Part shown: piece after piece, positions 23,693 through 29,546 of the stretch
Position numbering within the stretch: position 1 is the first letter of the stretch
How the letters are laid out: each line of letters opens with the position of its first letter
The notes under the pieces: model-generated
What the model saw: the letters and a program-made list of their open reading frames with translations, nothing else
Database searches by the model: none
Told to the model about the DNA's origin: nothing
Position numbers and translations under genes: made by a program
Source: an uncultured Mycoplasma sp.
GTDB lineage: Bacteria > Bacillota_I > Bacilli_A > RF39 > UBA660
Direction of reading: 5' to 3'
DNA length: 36,622 nt
NCBI GenBank assembly: GCA_945947035.1
Contig: CAMEXD010000011.1
Span: 1-36,622 of the forward strand

Positions 23693-24703
23693 ATGTTTAG
23701 AAAAGATATAGGAATAGATCTTGGAACTGTAAATATTTTAGTTTATGTAAAAGGTGAGGGAATAGTATTAAATGAACCAAGTGTTGTTGTGGTAGATGAA
23801 GAAACAAAACGTCCTATAGCATTTGGATGTGAAGCTGATGAAATGTTAGGAAGAACACCTGGAAAAATAAAAGCAATAAAGCCAATGAAAGATGGTGTTA
23901 TTGCAGATTTTGAAACAACAGGAATGCTTCTTGATTATTTGCTTAAAAAAATTAATATTAAAGGTGGTTTTTTTAAACCTAGAATATTAATATGTTGTCC
24001 ATCAAATATAACAGAAGTAGAAAAAAGTGCAATAGCAGATGCTGCTGCAAGAACAGGTGCTAAAAAAGTGTTTGTAGAAGAAGAACCAAAAGTTGCAGCA
24101 ATAGGAGCAGGACTTGATATATCAAAACCTGTTGCTAATATGGTTGTAGATATTGGTGGGGGAACAACAGATATTGCTGTTTTATCACTTGGTAATATTG
24201 TAACAAGTGCATCAATAAAAACTGCTGGAAATACTTTTGATTCTGATATTATTAATTATATTAAAGATAAGTATAAACTATTAATTGGTGAAAAAACCGC
24301 TGAAAAAATAAAAAAAACACTTGGCAATGTTAGTTATAAAGATAATAAAGAAAAAAATAAACAAACAAAAAAAGAAAAAATGGATGTAAGAGGAAGAGAT
24401 TTAGTAGGAGGACTACCTAAAACTATTACGATATCAAGTGATGAAGTAGCTGAAGCATTAAAATCAAGCGTTGAAAAAATAACTAAAATGATTAAACAAG
24501 TTTTAGAGCAAACTCCTCCAGAGTTATCAGCAGATATTATTGAAAAAGGTATAGTTTTAACAGGTGGTGGAGCACTTCTTAAAAATTTACCAGAATATTT
24601 AGAAGAACAATTAGAAGTTCCGGTATTTACTGCAGAAGATCCTTTAACTTGTGTAGCAAATGGAACAGGAGCTTTATTAGATAAATTACATTACATTGAT
24701 TAA
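23693..24703 (+). CDS. mbl: MreB-family cell shape protein, Mbl-like
   Basis: Actin-like ATPase forming membrane-bound filaments that direct side-wall synthesis. 336 aa: phosphate-1 DIGIDLGTVNILVYVKG (about 5-21), PRILICCPSNIT, EEPKVAAIGAG, phosphate-2 DIGGGTTDIAV (about 153-163) and LTGGGALLKNLP. It is closer to Mbl of B. subtilis than to MreB by wording (LVGGLPKTITI, EQTPPELSADII) and by position after spoIIQ. Odd point: a lysine-rich insertion of about 10 residues around 215-229, just before VRGRD. Confidence 0.93.
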   Translation: MFRKDIGIDLGTVNILVYVKGEGIVLNEPSVVVVDEETKRPIAFGCEADEMLGRTPGKIKAIKPMKDGVIADFETTGMLLDYLLKKINIKGGFFKPRILICCPSNITEVEKSAIADAAARTGAKKVFVEEEPKVAAIGAGLDISKPVANMVVDIGGGTTDIAVLSLGNIVTSASIKTAGNTFDSDIINYIKDKYKLLIGEKTAEKIKKTLGNVSYKDNKEKNKQTKKEKMDVRGRDLVGGLPKTITISSDEVAEALKSSVEKITKMIKQVLEQTPPELSADIIEKGIVLTGGGALLKNLPEYLEEQLEVPVFTAEDPLTCVANGTGALLDKLHYID

Positions 24704-24740
24704 TTATAAATTTTTTGTTATAATTTAATCGGTGGTAAAA

Positions 24741-25829
24741 ATGGTTAAAAATATAGACTTAGGTAATATTACACATATTTTACTTATTATATTTACGTGT
24801 TTAATATTTACTCTAATATGTACATTTTATATTAAAAAAATAGCTTTTCATATTAAAGCTTTAGATATTCCAAATGAAAGAAAAGTTCATACTAAACCAA
24901 TGCCACGTCTTGGGGGGTTAGGTATATTTTTAGGATTTTTATTTGGATATATGTTATTTGGAATTCAAAGTGTTCAAATGAATTCGATACTTATAGGTAG
25001 TTTTTTGATTATATTGCTTGGGGTTATGGATGATATTAAACCAATTGGCGCTAAAACAAAATTTTTAGGACAGATTTTAGCAACTTGTGTACTCATATTT
25101 TATGGAAACATTTTATTAAGCAATATTACAATATTTGGTTTTAATATAGAATTTGGTATATTTGCATATCCTATTACAATTTTATTTGTTGTATCATGTA
25201 TTAATATTATTAATTTAATAGATGGATTAGATGGTTTATCAAGTGGAACGTGTGCAATATTTTATATGACAATAGGTATTATTGCTTTTATAAAAGGTGG
25301 AGTACATAGTTTAAGTATTACTTTAGCATTCATAATGCTTGGTTCTACTTTGGGATTTTTATATCATAATTTCTATCCTGCAAAGATATTTTCAGGAGAT
25401 TCAGGAAGTATGTTTCAAGGATTTATGATTGCAGTAATATGTCTTTTAGGATTTAAGACTACTGCATTTATCTCATTTTTTGTACCAATTTTAATTCTTG
25501 GAATTCCAATTCTTGATACTTTATTTGCAATAATAAGAAGATTATTAAAACATCAAAAAATATATTTGCCAGATAAGTGTCATCTCCATCATCAATTACT
25601 AAATATGGGATTATCACATAGAAATACTGTTTTGGCTATTTATGGTATGAATTTACTTTTTGCAGTAGCATCAATTATTTATACTTTAAATGATAAAGTT
25701 TTAGGAAGATATATTTATTTAACCATTTTTTGTTTAATTATTTGGATAGTTCTTAGAACAAGTATAATATCTGATAAAAAAATTGAATTAAGAAAGTTAA
25801 AAAAAGAAAAAAGTGAAATTAAAAAGTAG
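24741..25829 (+). CDS. tagO: TagO/WecA-type undecaprenyl-phosphate GlcNAc-1-phosphate transferase
   Basis: Polyprenyl-phosphate N-acetylhexosamine-1-phosphate transferase (MraY/WecA superfamily) that begins wall teichoic acid or other surface glycan synthesis. 362 aa, about ten TM helices. Motifs: MPRLGGLGIFLG, catalytic VMDDIKPIGAKTKFLGQ, NLIDGLDGLSSG, FSGDSGSMFQGF, and the HLHHQLL motif specific for WecA/TagO rather than MraY. The GTG at 24732 is in the Shine-Dalgarno GGTGG, so ATG 24741 is used. Terminator overlaps its end. GT8 or other glycan genes could use its product, but none is adjacent. Confidence 0.92.
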   Translation: MVKNIDLGNITHILLIIFTCLIFTLICTFYIKKIAFHIKALDIPNERKVHTKPMPRLGGLGIFLGFLFGYMLFGIQSVQMNSILIGSFLIILLGVMDDIKPIGAKTKFLGQILATCVLIFYGNILLSNITIFGFNIEFGIFAYPITILFVVSCINIINLIDGLDGLSSGTCAIFYMTIGIIAFIKGGVHSLSITLAFIMLGSTLGFLYHNFYPAKIFSGDSGSMFQGFMIAVICLLGFKTTAFISFFVPILILGIPILDTLFAIIRRLLKHQKIYLPDKCHLHHQLLNMGLSHRNTVLAIYGMNLLFAVASIIYTLNDKVLGRYIYLTIFCLIIWIVLRTSIISDKKIELRKLKKEKSEIKK

Positions 25830-25844
25830 TACACTTTTTTCTTT
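25807..25844 (+). terminator. Terminator inside the end of tagO
   Basis: AAAAAAGTG (25807-25815) pairs with CACTTTTTT (25832-25840), 9 bp. Confidence 0.65.
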
Positions 25845-25877
25845 TATTATTATAAAATAATACTTGTAAAGAGTTTA

Positions 25878-25939
25878 TGGAAAAATTTTCCAAATTTGCG
25901 CATAGATTGCGCATAAAATGTCAAATTTTGTTTTATAAT
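25878..25939 (+). promoter_or_regulatory. Promoter and operator region of the Agr-like locus
   Basis: A perfect -10 TATAAT (25934-25939) has no consensus -35. At that position lies the second of two direct repeats TTGCGCATA (25896-25904 and 25907-25915), 11 bp apart, centred near -46 and -35 of the inferred start. Just upstream is an inverted repeat TGGAAAA-A-TTTTCCA (25878-25892). This is the layout of an activator-dependent promoter. Confidence 0.6.
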
Positions 25940-25957
25940 GTAGAAGGAGTAGGGAAG

Positions 25958-26551
25958 ATGGATATGAAAGATTTTTGCAAATGGTTAGGAGTTAATGAAA
26001 AAATAGCAAAATTAGTTGTATGGTTATTTATTGGAATGTCATTTTTGATAGTTACCAATATTATGTTGGAAAGTATTGGATTACCATTCTATAAAATAAC
26101 TGTAGATAATTTAGCAAAGATAAATACTAATAAAGCATTAGAATTTTTATCTGCATGGTTAATGAGCTTTTTAAATTTTTATTCTATAGTATTATTGGTC
26201 TTTAGAACAAAAGAATTTAAGAAAATATTTAAATATGCAATTTTGTATTTAGTGTTAAATGCATTAATTAACCAATTGTTTGGTTATGTAGCTGCACAAA
26301 TATATATATTTGTATTCATAATTTTGTTTTGCTATTTTTATTCAAAGAAAAATTGGAAATATGCATTGTATGGATTAATAAGTATATTAGTAAATATTTT
26401 TATACAGTTTATTTGTTATTTGTATAAAATAAGATTTATTGATATAGAAAATATAAATTACTTTTTTAGGTTTATATTTTCTATCGATTATTTAATTTTT
26501 ATGTTTATTATAATTTTTATAAAAGAATTAATTATTAAAAAAAAGAGGTGA
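25958..26551 (+). CDS. Six-TM membrane protein, kinase-less AgrC-like sensor candidate
   Basis: 197 aa from ATG 25958 (AAGGAG 8 nt upstream; an earlier in-frame ATG at 25877 lies in the promoter region). About six TM helices: 17-39, 63-83, 90-107, 113-130, 136-158 and 170-190, ending in KKKR. No HisKA or HATPase motif. First gene of the Agr-like locus; its stop TGA overlaps the RBS of the peptide gene. By position and topology it resembles the N-terminal sensor half of AgrC without the kinase, but sequence alone does not prove the family. It could also be a transporter or immunity-type protein. Confidence 0.5.
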   Translation: MDMKDFCKWLGVNEKIAKLVVWLFIGMSFLIVTNIMLESIGLPFYKITVDNLAKINTNKALEFLSAWLMSFLNFYSIVLLVFRTKEFKKIFKYAILYLVLNALINQLFGYVAAQIYIFVFIILFCYFYSKKNWKYALYGLISILVNIFIQFICYLYKIRFIDIENINYFFRFIFSIDYLIFMFIIIFIKELIIKKKR

Positions 26552-26557
26552 TAAGCA

Positions 26558-26647
26558 ATGCCAGAATGTCTATTTTGGTTTCCTTCATTCAAAAAAGAAG
26601 CCAAATTTGCAAAAACATTATCAAAAAAACTTGCTAATTTGAAATAG
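26558..26647 (+). CDS. 29-residue AgrD-like signal peptide with an N-terminal core
   Basis: Short gene with a strong AAGAGGTG 8 nt before the ATG and an in-frame stop (26552-26554) just upstream, so the start is fixed. It begins MPECLFWFPS. Cys4 followed by Leu-Phe-Trp-Phe equals the size and character of the thiolactone ring in autoinducing peptides (compare the clostridial CLWFT type). The rest (residues 11-29) is a basic amphipathic helix with hydrophobic residues at 11, 15, 18, 21, 25 and 28. Classic AgrD has the helix first, then the core, then an acidic tail; this one is reversed and has no acidic tail. An AgrB-like protease follows 46 nt downstream. Processing is inferred. Confidence 0.65.
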   Translation: MPECLFWFPSFKKEAKFAKTLSKKLANLK

Positions 26648-26679
26648 TAAAAAATATATGGGCCCATTACTTTTTACTA
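26645..26679 (+). promoter_or_regulatory. Hairpin between the peptide gene and the agrB-like gene
   Basis: TAGTAAAAA (26645-26653) pairs with TTTTTACTA (26671-26679), 9 bp, around the palindrome ATGGGCCCAT (26658-26667), notably GC-rich for this genome. No T-run follows, so mRNA processing or stabilisation is more likely than termination. Confidence 0.5.
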
Positions 26680-26693
26680 AACAGAGGAGTTGT

Positions 26694-27137
26694 ATGGAAG
26701 AAAAAAATAAAAATAAAAGAAAAAGAAAAAATGGTATATGGTTTAATGATACGACTGCTATTGAAAATTTTTCTAGGGATAATGCAGAAAAATTGCAGCA
26801 TACCTTAGAAAGTGTAATATTTTATGGTATAACTATACCAATTCAATTGATTCAAACAGTTGGTGTTGTTGCTATAGCCATATTTAATGATGCATTTGTT
26901 GAACTTTCATTTTTCTTGATAGGATTCTTTTTTACTAGAACATTTCTAGGTGAAACTTATCATTTGAATTCTACAGTTATGTGTACTACATTTACTTGGA
27001 CTTCATTTTTTATAATAACATCATTAATACCAAGTATTTATGTTAGTGTATTCTTATGCATAATTTTAGGATGTTTGATGTCGGCATATATGCATTATGT
27101 AGTAGTAAAGGAAGAAGAAAAATGCCAAAAAGATTAG
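26694..27137 (+). CDS. Small AgrB-like peptide-processing membrane protease
   Basis: 147 aa from ATG 26694 (AGAGGAG upstream; an earlier in-frame ATG at 26658 lies in the intergenic hairpin). Basic cytoplasmic N-terminus (1-35), then about four TM helices. Residues R82, G86, H90 and C97 in TRTFLGETYHLNSTVMC reproduce the AgrB pattern, where His and Cys seven residues apart are the catalytic pair that cuts AgrD and forms the thiolactone. It is shorter than usual (about 190 aa) and has GETYH instead of the GG-x-H form, so it is divergent. Its last 16 nt overlap the next gene. Confidence 0.65.
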   Translation: MEEKNKNKRKRKNGIWFNDTTAIENFSRDNAEKLQHTLESVIFYGITIPIQLIQTVGVVAIAIFNDAFVELSFFLIGFFFTRTFLGETYHLNSTVMCTTFTWTSFFIITSLIPSIYVSVFLCIILGCLMSAYMHYVVVKEEEKCQKD

Positions 27138-27367
27138 GTGCTTTGTATTTGTCTAATGATAAAAATGAACTCTTAAAATTATGTAAAGAAAAGAATTTAA
27201 ATGACTATGAAACAGAAATAATATTAAGAATATATTGGAAAAAACAAAGTATTAATTATATTTCAGATACAATGGATTTTACAAAATTTGGTAAAGAACA
27301 AAAGTTGTATTCATCTAGAAGTATAAATACTTTTCATAAAGAAGCATTTTTAAAATTAATGAAATAG
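27122..27367 (+). CDS. Small HTH-like protein, sigma region 4 type
   Basis: 81 aa, overlapping the agrB-like gene by 16 nt. LNDYETEIILRIYWKKQSINYISDTM (residues about 26-51) then SSRSINTFHKEAF (about 64-76) gives the helix pattern of a sigma-70 region-4 or LuxR-like HTH, with the second helix ready to read DNA. No receiver or sensor part. Its role could be to help expression of this locus or to link the membrane protein to transcription. A terminator overlaps its stop codon. Family is uncertain. Confidence 0.5.
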   Translation: MPKRLGALYLSNDKNELLKLCKEKNLNDYETEIILRIYWKKQSINYISDTMDFTKFGKEQKLYSSRSINTFHKEAFLKLMK

Positions 27368-27386
27368 TAAAAAAAACTATTTTTTT
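27362..27386 (+). terminator. Terminator after the HTH-like gene
   Basis: AAATAGT (27362-27368) pairs with ACTATTT (27376-27382), with a T-run. It may separate or attenuate expression of the LytTR gene. Confidence 0.6.
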
Positions 27387-27431
27387 AATCACGAAAAATA
27401 AAAAATATTAAAAAAGAAATGAGGCAATGAA

Positions 27432-28166
27432 ATGTTAAAGTTCATAACATTATCAGAAAATAAAGATAATAGTGAAAAATATATAAGTATCATTAATAAA
27501 ATGATGATGAATTTAGATTTATATTATGAAGTTTATAATTTTGAAAGTGAAAGTAGTGAATTTATAAACATCTGTGAAGAAAATTTTGGTACAAATATTT
27601 TTATAATTGAAGATAGTGAAAATTTAAGTGCTGAAAGATTAGTTAGATTAATTAAAAAGGAATATAAAATGGTTGCGGCTTTTATTGTTGTGGTTGGCAA
27701 AGAACATATACTCAGTTTGAACAATTTAGTCTTTGATTATTCATTTTTAATTGATGTAATAAAAGATGATGTTGATATATGTATCAATTTGGAAAATGAT
27801 ATTAGACGTATATTAAATATTTTGGAGGTTAAAAAACCAGTGCTAAATGTTTTTTGTGATAAATTATTATATAGAATATCTTTTAATGATATCTATTATA
27901 TTGAAAAGCAATTAAATGGTAAAAAAGCTATTATTGTAACTAAAATGGGTAAATTTCATTTATTTAAAAGCTTAAATGAATTACAGGAAATGCTTGATGA
28001 TAGATTTTTCAGAAGCCATCAAAGCGCAATTATAAATATTGAAAATGTAAAAGTTATTGATTTTGAAAAAAATAAAATAATTTTTAATGATGAAATAGTC
28101 TGTCCTCTTTTATCAAGAAGCTTTAAAAAGCAAATAAGAAAAGTCTATACTACCAAATGTGGATAA
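27432..28166 (+). CDS. LytTR response regulator, AgrA-like with atypical receiver
   Basis: 244 aa, AgrA-type. C-terminal LytTR DNA-binding domain (about 137-240) with FFRSHQSAIINIENV (192-206), close to FFRCHNSFVVN of AgrA. N-terminal receiver (1-130): the acidic pair (CEDD in AgrA) is LSEN (E9, N10); the phosphorylation strand ends in IIED (E60-D61), so the acceptor Asp is uncertain; the switch Thr is Val; Lys111 before DD is kept. It may thus act without normal phosphorylation, in keeping with the lack of a kinase here. LytTR proteins bind pairs of direct repeats; the repeats at 25896-25915 are candidate sites though their spacing is shorter than usual. GAGG precedes the ATG; a terminator lies between it and the upstream genes. 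Confidence 0.8.
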   Translation: MLKFITLSENKDNSEKYISIINKMMMNLDLYYEVYNFESESSEFINICEENFGTNIFIIEDSENLSAERLVRLIKKEYKMVAAFIVVVGKEHILSLNNLVFDYSFLIDVIKDDVDICINLENDIRRILNILEVKKPVLNVFCDKLLYRISFNDIYYIEKQLNGKKAIIVTKMGKFHLFKSLNELQEMLDDRFFRSHQSAIINIENVKVIDFEKNKIIFNDEIVCPLLSRSFKKQIRKVYTTKCG

Positions 28167-28189
28167 GAAAAAACAAAAAATGGAAGTTT

Positions 28190-28219
28190 TTGTTCACAAT
28201 CTTTTAAATCTGCTATTAT
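28190..28219 (+). promoter_or_regulatory. Promoter of csp copy 1
   Basis: TTGTTC (28190-28195), 18 nt, extended -10 TGCTATTAT (TATTAT 28214-28219). The same arrangement stands before copy 2. Confidence 0.65.
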
Positions 28220-28227
28220 GTATTTGC

Positions 28228-28252
28228 AACACTAGAAATCTAGATTCGTGTT
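28228..28252 (+). promoter_or_regulatory. 5'-end hairpin of csp1 mRNA
   Basis: AACAC (28228-28232) and GTGTT (28248-28252) close a stem right at the inferred transcript start; inside is CTAGAAATCTAG. The following leader is nearly identical in the second copy (28599-28623). Confidence 0.5.
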
Positions 28253-28288
28253 AAGTTAATAATAGTAAAGAAAAAGAGGTGGTAAATT

Positions 28289-28507
28289 GTGAAAGGTTTT
28301 GTAAAATGGTTCAATAATGAAAAAGGTTTTGGATTTATTGAATATAAACCTGGAGAAGATGTATTTGTACACTATTCTGCAATAAAACAAGATGGATATA
28401 AATCACTTAACGAAGGTGATTATGTATCTTTTGATTTAATTGAAACAGAAAAAGGATTACAAGCATTAAACGTCTATCAAGTAAAAAAAACAGTAGCTAC
28501 TAAATAG
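28289..28507 (+). CDS. csp: Cold-shock protein, copy 1
   Basis: 72-aa CspA/CspB-type OB-fold nucleic-acid chaperone with RNP1 KGFGFIEY (about 13-20) and RNP2 VFVHYSAI (about 26-33). GTG start after AAGAGGTGG. Long structured leader of about 60 nt, as usual for csp genes. The terminator overlaps the last codons. Nearly identical to the next gene, offset by 371 nt; they differ mainly in the C-terminal quarter (FDLIE...NVYQVKK against FNLIE...DVYKIKQ). Confidence 0.93.
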   Translation: MKGFVKWFNNEKGFGFIEYKPGEDVFVHYSAIKQDGYKSLNEGDYVSFDLIETEKGLQALNVYQVKKTVATK

Positions 28508-28517
28508 TAGCTTTTTT
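28495..28517 (+). terminator. Terminator in the end of csp1
   Basis: AGCTACT-AAAT-AGTAGCT followed by TTTTT; it includes the last codons and the stop. Confidence 0.8.
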
Positions 28518-28562
28518 CTTATTTACCAAACAAGGTTTTAATAAAACAAAATATGGTAGATT

Positions 28563-28592
28563 TTGTTCATTATTTTTTTTATCTGTTATTAT
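28563..28592 (+). promoter_or_regulatory. Promoter of csp copy 2
   Basis: TTGTTC (28563-28568), 18 nt, extended -10 TGTTATTAT (TATTAT 28587-28592). Start inferred at about 28599, on the AACAC of the hairpin. Confidence 0.65.
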
Positions 28593-28598
28593 ATATAT

Positions 28599-28623
28599 AA
28601 CACTAAGGATCTAGATTCGTGTT
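28599..28623 (+). promoter_or_regulatory. 5'-end hairpin of csp2 mRNA
   Basis: AACAC (28599-28603) and GTGTT (28619-28623) enclose a 15-nt inner part that differs by a few bases from copy 1, while the stem and the downstream leader are kept. Confidence 0.5.
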
Positions 28624-28659
28624 AAGTTAATAATAGTAAAGAAAAAGAGGTGGTAATTT

Positions 28660-28878
28660 GTGAAAGGTTTTGTGAAATGGTTCAATAATGAAAAAGGTTT
28701 TGGATTTATTGAATATAAACCTGGAGAAGATGTATTTGTACACTATTCTGCGATAAAACAAGATGGATATAAATCACTTAACGAAGGTGATTATGTATCT
28801 TTTAATCTAATTGAAACAGAAAAAGGATTACAAGCATTAGACGTTTACAAGATTAAACAAATAGTAGCCACTAAATAG
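28660..28878 (+). CDS. csp: Cold-shock protein, copy 2
   Basis: 72-aa paralogue of the preceding cold-shock protein with the same RNP1 and RNP2 motifs and GTG start. Promoter, leader, gene and terminator are all duplicated as one 371-nt unit, so each copy is expressed alone. The few substitutions are clustered at the C-terminus, so the RNA-binding face is the same. Duplication is recent or kept similar by gene conversion. Confidence 0.93.
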   Translation: MKGFVKWFNNEKGFGFIEYKPGEDVFVHYSAIKQDGYKSLNEGDYVSFNLIETEKGLQALDVYKIKQIVATK

Positions 28879-28890
28879 TGGCTTTTTTTT
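28866..28890 (+). terminator. Terminator in the end of csp2
   Basis: AGCCACT-AAAT-AGTGGCT then eight T. Relative to copy 1 one base pair has changed on both sides (T-A to C-G). Confidence 0.85.
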
Positions 28891-28898
28891 GTGATTTT

Positions 28899-28907
28899 TG
28901 ATATAAT
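28899..28907 (+). promoter_or_regulatory. Extended -10 promoter of hpf
   Basis: TGATATAAT, 22 nt before the ATG. Confidence 0.6.
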
Positions 28908-28929
28908 CTAATTATAGGGAGGGAATTAT

Positions 28930-29469
28930 ATGAAAATAAATATTCGTGGAAAAAATTTAAAAATAACACCAGCAATGAATAAATATGCAGAAGATAAATT
29001 TGAAAAATTAAGCAGATATTTTAAAGAGGATGAAGATGTAGTAGCAAATTTACTATTTAAAATTGATGGAGTAAAGCAAAGACTTGAAGTTACTATACCT
29101 CTTAAAAATTTAACATTAAGAGTTGAAGAAGTTGGAGAAGACTTTTATGCAGCAGTTGATACTGCTTTAGATAAACTTGAAAGAAGTATTATTAAAAATA
29201 AAACAAGACTTGAAAGTAAAAAAATGAAAGCAAAATATGATTTTTCATTTGAACAACTTGAAATGAATAATATAGATTTGGAAGAAAATAAAAATAAAGT
29301 TGTTAAAAGAAAACAAGTTGAATTAAAACCAATGGATGAAGACGAAGCAATTTTACAGATGGAACTTTTAGGACATGATTTTTATGTTTTTAAAAATGTT
29401 GATGGTAATAAAACTTGTGTTTTATACAGAAGAAAAAATAATGACTATGGTCTTATAGAAGAAGAATAA
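28930..29469 (+). CDS. hpf: Long-form ribosome hibernation promoting factor
   Basis: 179-aa long HPF, which dimerises 70S ribosomes into inactive 100S particles in slow growth. N-terminal S30AE domain (about 1-100: INIRGKNLKITPAM, DFYAAVDTALDKLERSIIKNKTR) and C-terminal dimerisation domain (about 122-177: KPMDEDEAILQMELLGHDFYVFKN and LYRRKNNDYGLIEEE). Length and layout are normal. GGGAGGG precedes the ATG. Single gene between its own promoter and terminator. Confidence 0.96.
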   Translation: MKINIRGKNLKITPAMNKYAEDKFEKLSRYFKEDEDVVANLLFKIDGVKQRLEVTIPLKNLTLRVEEVGEDFYAAVDTALDKLERSIIKNKTRLESKKMKAKYDFSFEQLEMNNIDLEENKNKVVKRKQVELKPMDEDEAILQMELLGHDFYVFKNVDGNKTCVLYRRKNNDYGLIEEE

Positions 29470-29470
29470 T

Positions 29471-29500
29471 AAAAAGTAGATAAATTTGTCTACTTTTTTT
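29471..29500 (+). terminator. Terminator after hpf
   Basis: AAAAAGTAGA (29471-29480) and TCTACTTTTT (29489-29498), perfect 10 bp with an 8-nt loop and T-run. Confidence 0.85.
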
Positions 29501-29510
29501 CTTTAATTAA

Positions 29511-29519
29511 TGGTATAAT
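29511..29519 (+). promoter_or_regulatory. Extended -10 promoter of the 29.5-33.5 kb gene group
   Basis: TGGTATAAT, 27 nt before the start codon. Confidence 0.6.
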
Positions 29520-29546
29520 TTAAATAGTTAGTTAGGAGGAATTTTT

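Noticed and set aside
25800-28300. A hidden histidine kinase on the opposite strand or in another frame
   Set aside because: No open frame of suitable length and no H-box, N-box or G-box motif was found on either strand in this stretch.
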